NCBI GenBank assembly: GCA_904419095.1
Contig: CAJFQT010000057.1
Coordinates: forward strand, 1 to 8,233
DNA length: 8,233 bases
Direction: 5' to 3'
Origin: an uncultured Clostridia bacterium
GTDB taxonomy: Bacteria; Bacillota; Clostridia; TANB77; CAG-508
Below, piece after piece: positions 1 to 5,652 of the stretch. A program made the translations under genes and the position numbers. The notes under the pieces are model-generated. The model was not told where the DNA came from, searched no databases, and saw only the letters and a program-made list of their open reading frames with translations. The first letter of the stretch is position 1; each line of letters opens with the position of its first letter.

Positions 1-12
1 TCTTTTGATATT

Positions 13-366
13 TTAGGACTCACTTAACACCACTCCTTCCTTTTGTACATTCATATAAAAAGGTAATGCCTCTAACCAATAATTAAATCTATCTACATTC
101 TTAACTAATGGTGATAAATGAATATCAAACTTATTATTCCACTCAATATCATATGCTATCTGAACTATTTCACTTCTATATTGTACTATTTCATCATCTG
201 TAAAATCTGTTAAAATCATAATATCTATGTCAGAATTTGTATTAAAATCACCTCTAGCATATGATCCATACAAAATGATTTTCTTTACTCTATCCCCAAA
301 AACATCATTTATTGCTGTAATAAATTCATTAATAATCTTATTAATATTTTCTGGTATCTTCTTCAT
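13..366 (-). CDS. MNT-type minimal nucleotidyltransferase (probable antitoxin)
   Basis: A 117-residue single-domain protein of the DNA polymerase beta-like nucleotidyltransferase superfamily. Seen directly: GSYARG at residues 34-39, SDIDIMIL with acidic pair D46/D48, and a third acidic residue, D81, in FDIHLSPLV. Together these form the complete three-carboxylate metal site, so the enzyme looks active. The length is normal for stand-alone MNT proteins. In the best-studied family members, MntA antitoxins transfer AMP onto a HEPN RNase toxin partner and inactivate it; that role is inferred here. The partner normally sits next to it, and here it would begin left of base 13, outside the window. 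The start is supported by a GGAAGTG ribosome site (375-381) 8 bases before ATG, and a promoter lies upstream. An aminoglycoside-nucleotidyltransferase-like enzyme is an alternative, but the protein is very short for that. Confidence 0.88.
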   Translation of the reverse strand: MKKIPENINKIINEFITAINDVFGDRVKKIILYGSYARGDFNTNSDIDIMILTDFTDDEIVQYRSEIVQIAYDIEWNNKFDIHLSPLVKNVDRFNYWLEALPFYMNVQKEGVVLSES

Positions 367-416
367 AAAATTTTCACTTCCTATCTTTTTGAAATTTTCT
401 CATATTTCTACAATAT

Positions 417-444
417 ATTATAGCATATATTTTTTATTTTGTAA
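417..444 (-). promoter_or_regulatory. Promoter of the MNT nucleotidyltransferase gene
   Basis: On the minus strand, TTACAA (439-444) and TATAAT (417-422) are separated by 16 bases. The -10 box is preceded by TGC, giving an extended -10 (TGCTATAAT). It lies about 50 bases before the ATG at 366. The -35 box matches the consensus only partly, but the extended -10 compensates. The promoter shows that the nucleotidyltransferase starts its own transcript. Confidence 0.6.
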
Positions 445-464
445 CATTATTTTAAGTAAATTTT

Positions 465-608
465 CTATAGCTTTTCATTACACTCTAAATAATCAACTCC
501 GATATTTATATGTAAGCCTGTTCCAGCATTTAATTGAGCATTTAAAGCTTTATATAATGTACAAATAGCAACAATTTGATTTACAATGACAATATTGGTA
601 TTCTCATT
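465..608 (-). pseudogene. Possible gene remnant, 47 open codons without a start
   Basis: On the minus strand, 47 codons are open between an in-frame TAA (609-611) and TAG (465-467). The product reads like real protein: a hydrophobic stretch (NIVIVNQIVAICTLY) followed by KALNAQLNAGTGLHINIGVD. There is no ATG, and no suitable GTG or TTG with a ribosome site. An ATG two frames away (607-605) reaches only eight codons. This is consistent with the 3' end of a decayed gene, but chance openness in AT-rich DNA is a real alternative. I do not recognise a family. The rest of 367-803 holds the two flanking promoters and AT-rich dyads. Confidence 0.25.
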
Positions 609-620
609 TTAAGTGCTGTT

Positions 621-636
621 TTATAAAATTTTATAA
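621..636. repeat. 16-bp perfect palindrome
   Basis: TTATAAAATTTTATAA reads the same on both strands. It lies in the non-coding stretch between the divergent genes at 13-366 and 804-1697. It could be a protein-binding site, but palindromes of A and T alone are easily produced by chance in DNA of this composition, so little weight should be put on it. Confidence 0.25.
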
Positions 637-690
637 TTATATTCTAGCAATAATTTAAATACTTTACTGTTTTTTTACTTACATTTATAT

Positions 691-718
691 TAATCAAAAA
701 TATTGATTATTCTATAAT
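691..718 (+). promoter_or_regulatory. Probable promoter region with dyad operator, upstream of the 804 gene
   Basis: TATAAT at 713-718 is a perfect -10 hexamer about 85 bases before the ATG at 804. At the usual spacing, the -35 position (690-695, TTAATC) is a poor match. It is occupied instead by a 7-bp inverted repeat, TAATCAA (691-697) and TTGATTA (703-709), with a 5-base gap. A dyad sitting between the -35 and -10 boxes is a common place for a repressor or activator site, which suggests regulated expression. A second possible start uses TTGATT (703-708) with TAATAT (727-732). The assignment is tentative because the whole area is AT-rich. Confidence 0.4.
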
Positions 719-756
719 ATTATGTTAATATTATATTTGTAGTTTTATTAATGTTC

Positions 757-780
757 TTTTGCAAATGTTTTTTTGCAAAT
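757..780 (+). repeat. Tandem direct repeat TTTTGCAAAT in the 5' leader
   Basis: Two exact copies of TTTTGCAAAT (757-766 and 771-780) are spaced 14 bases start to start. They lie immediately before the AGGAGG ribosome site (790-795) of the gene at 804. TTTGCAAA inside each copy is itself palindromic. Downstream of the likely promoter, the pair would be in the transcribed leader. It could act as a pair of operator sites, act on the mRNA, or simply be a slippage duplication. Confidence 0.5.
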
Positions 781-803
781 ATTTTTCTTAGGAGGGATTA
801 CAA

Positions 804-1697
804 ATGGAAAAGAACAGATTAACAAGTAACACTTTAAAAAAATTGATTCAGACTAGAACTGCAGAGAAAAAAGCTTTGCGGTATGTAGAGAGTCAAATTG
901 TTTCAGCAGCCTTATACTATACAGGCACACCTGATTGCAATTTTTTTACTCTTGATGAATGGCCTGATGAAATTTGCTCTGCTAAGAAAGCATACGTAAC
1001 CTTAAATACAATTATGGGTTACAATAGCTCCGAGCATGACCGTTTTATTGAAGGAAAAAGGCAAATTCCGGAATTCTTTACTCCAAGTGGAATAAAGAAA
1101 ATAATTGAGCTTTTTATTTTGTTATACGCTCATGCAGTTGAAAATCGTGAAACTGCTGCATGCTTTAAAACAGTAAAGATGAGCAGGCAAAATGAAATCA
1201 CCGAAGGAACAAGTATCATCAAACCTTTGACTTCAACAACCAAGCTTTCAGAAAAAGAAATCATGGAGCTTGGTTATGGTAACAAAAAAAATCTTGCAAT
1301 CTGCAAGTATACTTTTCACGAAGGTGTAGTTTACTTCGATATGGAAGATCTTGGCAGTGAGTATCTCAAACCGGAAGAAGCTGAAGTACTTTTACTTCCC
1401 GGAAATATGCTTTACACAACTTACTGTGGAACAAGCCCAGAATTCCGTGGTAGTGACGGTAACTATGCTCACATTTATGAGTTGGATGTCTATGCTCCAT
1501 ATTTTGAGTTGACATCTGAACCTCAGGAATACTTGGAAAATATTGTTTTTAACAGTTCTACTCTTGAAGTTATTAAAAATTACTTTGAAGAGCTTAATAA
1601 CTTCAAAGTTGATTTTCCAAGTGCTCCAAAATGTTACGTTGTTTGGAAACAGGCTTTTCAGCAACTTGTTTTTAGAGAGTTATCTAAGTTGCTTTAA
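804..1697 (+). CDS. Putative ADP-ribosyltransferase-fold protein, function unknown
   Basis: A 297-residue protein of no family I recognise by name, without signal peptide or membrane segments, so probably cytoplasmic. The middle resembles R-S-E ADP-ribosyltransferases: an Arg candidate (R128, in TVKMSRQNE), then a strand ending in LTSTTK (142-147) matching the STS motif. After a variable insert comes KPEEAEVLLLPGNMLY (189-204), matching the E-x-E motif (E192, E194) plus the LLPG strand seen in the ADP-ribosyltransferase exoenzyme family. The order and spacing fit, but the Arg is the weakest element. Residues 1-120 are mainly helical, with no recognised domain. ATG 804 is preceded by AGGAGG at 8 bases spacing. 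The gene stands alone with its own promoter region and ends in a terminator shared with the converging operon. If active, it would move ADP-ribose from NAD to a protein, nucleic acid or small molecule; the target is unknown. Confidence 0.72.
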   Translation: MEKNRLTSNTLKKLIQTRTAEKKALRYVESQIVSAALYYTGTPDCNFFTLDEWPDEICSAKKAYVTLNTIMGYNSSEHDRFIEGKRQIPEFFTPSGIKKIIELFILLYAHAVENRETAACFKTVKMSRQNEITEGTSIIKPLTSTTKLSEKEIMELGYGNKKNLAICKYTFHEGVVYFDMEDLGSEYLKPEEAEVLLLPGNMLYTTYCGTSPEFRGSDGNYAHIYELDVYAPYFELTSEPQEYLENIVFNSSTLEVIKNYFEELNNFKVDFPSAPKCYVVWKQAFQQLVFRELSKLL

Positions 1698-1773
1698 AAA
1701 TTTTTCCAAACTATAATTAAGTCACCCTCTAAATCTTTAATTTTGTTTGATGAGATATATTGGGTAAAATCAG

Positions 1774-1816
1774 AAAAAATTGGATACTTAATAATACATT
1801 AGGTATCCAATCTTTT
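1774..1816. terminator. Bidirectional intrinsic terminator between convergent genes
   Basis: Inverted repeat ATTGGATAC (1779-1787) and GTATCCAAT (1803-1811) with a 15-base loop. On the plus strand it is followed by CTTTT and an AT-rich run, which would end the 804 transcript. On the minus strand the same stem is followed by a run of T (complement of 1774-1778), which would end the three-gene operon. It lies in the 161-base gap between the two stop codons, exactly where a shared terminator is expected. Confidence 0.75.
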
Positions 1817-1823
1817 ATTAAAT

Positions 1824-1848
1824 AAATTGTCTAAAAAAAAGACAATTT
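1824..1848. repeat. Second AT-rich hairpin near the operon end
   Basis: AAATTGTCT (1824-1832) and AGACAATTT (1840-1848) form a 9-bp stem around seven A residues. It begins 10 bases beyond the stop of the PyrD-like gene on the minus strand. The stem is weak and there is no clear T-run after it, so it may assist the neighbouring terminator or protect the mRNA 3' end rather than terminate alone. Confidence 0.4.
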
Positions 1849-1858
1849 GCATAGAGTT

Positions 1859-2827
1859 TTAAATGTTTACAATCTTTTCTTTAACAAATTTTTCTAAGAT
1901 TTCTTTTCTTTCTCTTAAATCATTAGAAAAATCTCTGCAAGTTCTGCAATTTGAGTCATAATAAAATGTTGCAGAAGCAATCGCAGATGCCCCAGCTAAA
2001 AAAGCTTGTATCATAGCATCATTACTTGACATACATCCACCGGTTGCAATTACAGGAATATTTACTGAATTTGCAACATTATTTACAATTAATAATGTTG
2101 CTGGTAACATTGCCACTCCAGTATACCCACCTTTAAAATTCCCGAGTAAAGGTTCCCCAACTTTATAGGAATAACCATTTTTCTTTTCGGTAAGGCCTGT
2201 ATAATATCCCATTCCTGGAAAAATATTAGAAACTGTAATTGCATCTGCACCGTTGTTCTCGGCTACTTTACATACCCTCACAATATCTGTATTCCATCCT
2301 GTTAATTTTGCAATCAGGATTTTGTCAGTACCATATAAAGTATCTTTTACAACCTTTGTTATTTTTTCAACCATTTCTGGATTTTGAGCCAATAACTCAG
2401 TTTTATACTTTTCGCCAGATACTTGATGTGGACAAGATAAATTTAATTCCACACCATCAATTGGTATATCTCTTATCAACTTTGCCATATCAGAAAATTC
2501 TTTTACAGGATTATCAAAGTTTACAGAAGCAATGCTAAGGATAATGGATTGCTCCGGAAAATCCTCTTTGAACTCCTTAATCTCATGAATTGTTTTGTGA
2601 ATTCCAAGATTTTTCATTCCGCTTGCAACCAGAAAACCATCATAAAAATCGCAAACTATAGGTTCTTTGTAACCTTCTCTCGGTTCTAATGTCGTAGTTT
2701 TCCAAACAATTGAACCAATCATATTTTGTCCGTATTTTAAAACTTCCTCAGCCTGTGATTTAGTTCTAATTAAATCACTTGAAGCAATCCAAAATGGAGT
2801 TTTAAAAGTTTTCGCTCCAATTTTCAT
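1859..2827 (-). CDS. PyrD/PreA-like FMN oxidoreductase, not a standard dihydroorotate dehydrogenase
   Basis: A 322-residue TIM-barrel flavoprotein of the dihydroorotate dehydrogenase / dihydropyrimidine dehydrogenase superfamily. Seen: KTTTLEPREG (43-52, K43 matching the conserved active-site Lys), NLSCPH (129-134, with catalytic Cys C132 and His last as in dihydropyrimidine dehydrogenases), IAKLTGWN (K174), VSNIFPGMG (200-207), GGYTG (233-237, usually GGLSG), and phosphate-binding ATGG plus AGASA (261-264, 278-282). The loop that in true dihydroorotate dehydrogenases reads NSMGLPN and binds the pyrimidine is VASGMKN here, so the substrate is likely different. No Fe-S domain is fused. CX2C at 294-297 is an oddity. 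The ATG overlaps the TGA of the radical SAM gene (ATGA), suggesting translational coupling. It is the last operon gene and ends at a terminator. Inference: it reduces or oxidises an intermediate handled by the radical SAM partner. Confidence 0.85.
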   Translation of the reverse strand: MKIGAKTFKTPFWIASSDLIRTKSQAEEVLKYGQNMIGSIVWKTTTLEPREGYKEPIVCDFYDGFLVASGMKNLGIHKTIHEIKEFKEDFPEQSIILSIASVNFDNPVKEFSDMAKLIRDIPIDGVELNLSCPHQVSGEKYKTELLAQNPEMVEKITKVVKDTLYGTDKILIAKLTGWNTDIVRVCKVAENNGADAITVSNIFPGMGYYTGLTEKKNGYSYKVGEPLLGNFKGGYTGVAMLPATLLIVNNVANSVNIPVIATGGCMSSNDAMIQAFLAGASAIASATFYYDSNCRTCRDFSNDLRERKEILEKFVKEKIVNI

Positions 2828-4257
2828 TCTAGTTCCCTTCCTTCCAAAATGTTATGACCTTTTCCATGTCCATATCCTTCACTTGCGCCACCATTTTCAG
2901 TAATAATATTTGCCATTTTATGTGCGCAAGACTCAATAGCTTTTATGAACACTTCCACATCACCAACAAATTCTGTTAAATCATATAAATCTGTCTGAAA
3001 AATCATTTTCTGCAAGTCATCCATGGGTACAATATCTTTACTTCCGACATCAGGAAACATCTCAACAATTTTCCTATAAAGTGGTGTTCCCGGTAATACA
3101 AGTAATCTATTTACTCGTATTTTATCCAGTCCGAGGTTGGTAAGATATTTCACAAAGTTTACATGATTTTGCATACTCTCTTTATTTTCTCCTGGAAGAC
3201 CAACAATAAAACTTGCATCAATATCGATGCCATTTTTTAGAACATTTTCTGTGGCTTTTTTATAAACCTGAAGATTTGCATGCTTTCCGATGTTTTTTAA
3301 TATTCTGTCATCACCTGATTCGTATCCTATAAATACCATTCTAAAATGCAGGCTTTTAAGAACATCAATAACATCCTGTCGCAAAAGCTGATCTGCCCTT
3401 GAATATGTTTTAAATGTTGTCGCCCCTGATGAGAAGCGATCTGTTAAACGGTTTAACTCTGTGGCAAATTCTTTAAGCCATCTGACATTCTGAATGAAAG
3501 AATCACTTCTATCCCATACTTCTGTTAACTGATATTTTTCTGTATAATATGCCACCTCTCTAGCATATTCTGACGGATCTCTGAATCTCATTCCATCATC
3601 ATAACGTCCGCAAAATACACATAAAGGTTTGTTAGCACAACCTCTTTGAGAAGTAAACTGTAGCATCCGAAAATTTTTGCCAAATGTTTCTTCCTGCAAC
3701 TTAAAATATGGTTGTAAATCCATCATTTCATAATCCACTGAAAACATATTTTTTAAGTCAAATGTTCGAATTGGATTTACCTTTACTTCTCCGTTTTTGG
3801 AACGATATGCTAAATTTGGAACATCTTTAATATCGATTTCACCTTTAACATATCTAATGTATTGTTCCCATTGTTCCTCTCCGTCATTTATCCCTACAAA
3901 ATCATAAGATTTCTGATTTGTAAGAATTTGACGATACATATTTGAAGCATGGTTAGACCCACACCCAATTTTTACTTCTGCATTACATTCTTTAGCATAA
4001 TTCGCTAACTTTACTGATGAAACATAATTCGTAAAGTCAACGCTAAAACCAATTATATCGTAGTTTTCTTTTTTTATCTTGTTGCAGATTTCTTTATATG
4101 TGGTATGATGACCATCACATAAATCAACCTGTACATCTGAAAAAGTGTTTACAATATGTGTACCTAAGCACAATAAACTTAAATGTGGTGCAACACCTGC
4201 ATCCCGAATCCTTTCATATTCTTCGCTTACTGGTGGATAGCAAATAAGAATCTTCAT
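2824..4257 (-). CDS. B12-binding-type radical SAM enzyme with CX5CX2C cluster motif
   Basis: A 477-residue two-domain enzyme. Residues 1-140 resemble the cobalamin-binding Rossmann domain of class B radical SAM proteins: MKILICYPP start, YDIIGFSVDFTNYVSSVKLA, and GCGSNHAS in place of the usual GGxHAT. The DxHxxG base-off motif is absent, as in many of these enzymes. The radical SAM core follows: RGC at 205-207, then C213 and C216, then GYESGDDRIL (311-320), SFIVGLPGE (349-357) and LLVLPGTPLY (385-394). The three Cys are spaced CX5CX2C rather than CX3CX2C. The tail after residue 455 is rich in Gly and His (GGASEGYGHGKGH). AAAGGAGG precedes ATG by 7 bases and overlaps the stop of the gene before it, 13 bases away. 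Known relatives do methylations, ring contractions or C-C bond changes; the reaction here is unknown. Confidence 0.88.
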   Translation of the reverse strand: MKILICYPPVSEEYERIRDAGVAPHLSLLCLGTHIVNTFSDVQVDLCDGHHTTYKEICNKIKKENYDIIGFSVDFTNYVSSVKLANYAKECNAEVKIGCGSNHASNMYRQILTNQKSYDFVGINDGEEQWEQYIRYVKGEIDIKDVPNLAYRSKNGEVKVNPIRTFDLKNMFSVDYEMMDLQPYFKLQEETFGKNFRMLQFTSQRGCANKPLCVFCGRYDDGMRFRDPSEYAREVAYYTEKYQLTEVWDRSDSFIQNVRWLKEFATELNRLTDRFSSGATTFKTYSRADQLLRQDVIDVLKSLHFRMVFIGYESGDDRILKNIGKHANLQVYKKATENVLKNGIDIDASFIVGLPGENKESMQNHVNFVKYLTNLGLDKIRVNRLLVLPGTPLYRKIVEMFPDVGSKDIVPMDDLQKMIFQTDLYDLTEFVGDVEVFIKAIESCAHKMANIITENGGASEGYGHGKGHNILEGRELE

Positions 4258-4270
4258 TTTTCGTCCTCCT

Positions 4271-5554
4271 TTAAAATGGATATTTTTCTACTTTCCACAT
4301 CTTTTCGATATGTTCCAGCCATTTAATTTTAGTAATCTTAAAATTACCTCTTCTTGCTTCTTCAGAAAACTCTTCAATTAAGTCAATAATCAGCTCTTTA
4401 TTCTGATTCAAGAATTCATTTTCCCAGACAGCCTTTACCACTTCGCTATCTAAGACAGTTGGTAACAAATGATCATCACCAAACATAATCTCTTCGATTT
4501 GGTCAAATGGTATTTTTCTTTCATGGGCAATTTCTTTCACGGTAGCCATTCTATGGAACAAATTGAAATCATAGAAAATCCTTTCATATGCTTCAGCTCC
4601 ATATTTCCTGTTAAATGCCACTTTGATTTCTTCTGTTTTGTCATAACAGATACCATCAATGACTTGACGGTTCCTATCACTTACATCAGATGCAAGTGCA
4701 TTTACTAATAACTTCATTGTAGGTTCAATTAATGCATAAGCACTATGGAAAAATGCTGTTTCATTTTCCGGCAAAAATGCCTGGCCAATATATGCTCTTA
4801 AAAATACATAATCTAAAAATTTTATATCATGGGGACTCTGATTTTTTCTAATTCTTCGTCCCATTCGGCCTTCTGTTAACTGTTTAGCATATAGTGCATC
4901 TACATTTGCCCATGTTTCTACAATATACATGTTATCATTGTTTACACCCGGAATACCTTCTTCCAAATGGTAAATAGCATGAAAAAGCTCCTGTGCCCAA
5001 TTTGCTTTACTATCATCTACAAGGACAATATTGGTACCTTTTAATGTACTTCCAAACTGGAACATCCAATCAACATTCATAAATTTGCAAAAGTAAATCG
5101 GGCAATTCTTAGATTTATTAATAAAATCTTTTAATGCCGAAAATTCTGTTCTTATTGGAATATCGATTGGTCTTACTACCTCAATCTGGCAATCTGATTT
5201 CCATTTTCCACTTATCTGATTTTCCTGATAGGCATTGCATATACTTTTGTATGCTTCCCATTTTTCCTGGTCTGTTGCCTTATATCCAAAAAAATCATAA
5301 AGGTGAAGTCTTTTCGCTTTCCTTACCATCAACTCATAGAATGTAATTTCATTTGTTGAAATCGCTTCTATAGTCTCTTGTGGGTCCGTATGAAACATAA
5401 AAGCTTTCATAGCATTGTTATACTCAAAATTCTTGCTTACCACACTTAAATGCGGATATCTGAATTCTGATGTATCTCCGGCTATTCTTTCACAATATGC
5501 CCCCTGCCGAGTATATTTTCTTACCTCGTTCTTCAACATAAGATTGTAATCCAT
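4271..5554 (-). CDS. ImmA/IrrE-like pseudo-metallopeptidase, first gene of the operon
   Basis: A 427-residue protein not recognised as a whole. The centre resembles the ImmA/IrrE (DUF955) zincin core: strand NIVLVDDSK (175-183), helix WAQELFHAIYHLEEG (186-200), then VETWANVDALYAKQL (212-226), which matches the EEEANxFAxxLL helix holding the third metal ligand. Aligned with the usual AHELGHLLLH, the first zinc His is Gln (Q188), while E189, H192 and H196 remain. Zinc binding may therefore be lost or altered. Residues 1-150 and 240-427 are mostly helical without a known domain, and the protein is long for an ImmA protein. No signal peptide or membrane segment. AGGAGGT sits 7 bases before ATG. 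As first gene it may regulate the operon, serve as a scaffold, or act on a peptide substrate; the sequence does not decide. Confidence 0.65.
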   Translation of the reverse strand: MDYNLMLKNEVRKYTRQGAYCERIAGDTSEFRYPHLSVVSKNFEYNNAMKAFMFHTDPQETIEAISTNEITFYELMVRKAKRLHLYDFFGYKATDQEKWEAYKSICNAYQENQISGKWKSDCQIEVVRPIDIPIRTEFSALKDFINKSKNCPIYFCKFMNVDWMFQFGSTLKGTNIVLVDDSKANWAQELFHAIYHLEEGIPGVNNDNMYIVETWANVDALYAKQLTEGRMGRRIRKNQSPHDIKFLDYVFLRAYIGQAFLPENETAFFHSAYALIEPTMKLLVNALASDVSDRNRQVIDGICYDKTEEIKVAFNRKYGAEAYERIFYDFNLFHRMATVKEIAHERKIPFDQIEEIMFGDDHLLPTVLDSEVVKAVWENEFLNQNKELIIDLIEEFSEEARRGNFKITKIKWLEHIEKMWKVEKYPF

Positions 5555-5579
5555 TTTTTTACCTCCTTTTCTTTCTTCA

Positions 5580-5601
5580 TATAAAGAAATTTTTCTTTAT
5601 A
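5580..5601. repeat. Perfect inverted repeat in the operon 5' leader
   Basis: TATAAAGAAA (5580-5589) and TTTCTTTATA (5592-5601) are perfect complements separated by two T. On the minus strand it lies between the predicted transcription start and the ribosome site of the three-gene operon, so it could be an operator or an mRNA leader hairpin. It might also weakly end read-through from ugd, though no clear T-run follows. Confidence 0.6.
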
Positions 5602-5608
5602 CTCTATG

Positions 5609-5651
5609 TTGTGAACGACAATATTATATCATTTTCTCCACATTATGTCAA
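5609..5651 (-). promoter_or_regulatory. Perfect-consensus promoter of the three-gene operon, with dyad at the start site
   Basis: On the minus strand, TTGACA (5646-5651) and TATAAT (5623-5628) are separated by exactly 17 bases, matching the sigma-A/sigma-70 consensus at all 12 positions, and TGA precedes the -10. The -35 box begins right after the stop codon of ugd. The expected start near 5616 falls inside TTGT-N5-ACAA (5609-5621), a short dyad placed where a repressor would block the polymerase. So strong a promoter suggests high expression, or tight repression with strong induction; the dyad favours the latter. Confidence 0.85.
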
Positions 5652-5652
5652 T

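Noticed and set aside
227..568. A 113-codon plus-strand frame with hydrophobic product
   Set aside because: It is the complement of the nucleotidyltransferase gene and its promoter, its ATG has no ribosome site, and the composition is typical of antisense of AT-rich coding DNA.
757..780. The TTTTGCAAAT repeats as the start of a CRISPR array
   Set aside because: Only two 10-base copies with a 4-base gap, far from the repeat and spacer sizes of CRISPR.
1392..1664. Minus-strand frame of 90 codons opposite the ADP-ribosyltransferase-like gene
   Set aside because: No ribosome site, no protein-like motifs, and it lies entirely opposite a gene with a strong start.
1698..1858. A small RNA gene between the convergent genes
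   Set aside because: The structure present is explained by terminator hairpins and no promoter facing into the gap was seen.
2239..2538. Plus-strand frame of 99 codons within the flavoprotein gene
   Set aside because: It lies wholly opposite conserved motifs of the PyrD-like protein and has no ribosome site.
1859..2827. Naming the flavoprotein pyrD as a pyrimidine biosynthesis enzyme
   Set aside because: The substrate loop is changed and there are no pyrimidine genes nearby; the operon partners point elsewhere.
4960..4985. HAIYH read as HExxH with Glu changed to Ala
   Set aside because: Aligning the whole helix with ImmA/IrrE proteins places E189 and H192 on the motif Glu and second His, making QELFH the true position; HAIYH then ends at the family's extra His.
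5555..5652. A short precursor-peptide gene in front of the three-gene operon, as in radical SAM peptide clusters
   Set aside because: The 98 bases hold a promoter, dyads and a ribosome site; no open frame of useful size is present.
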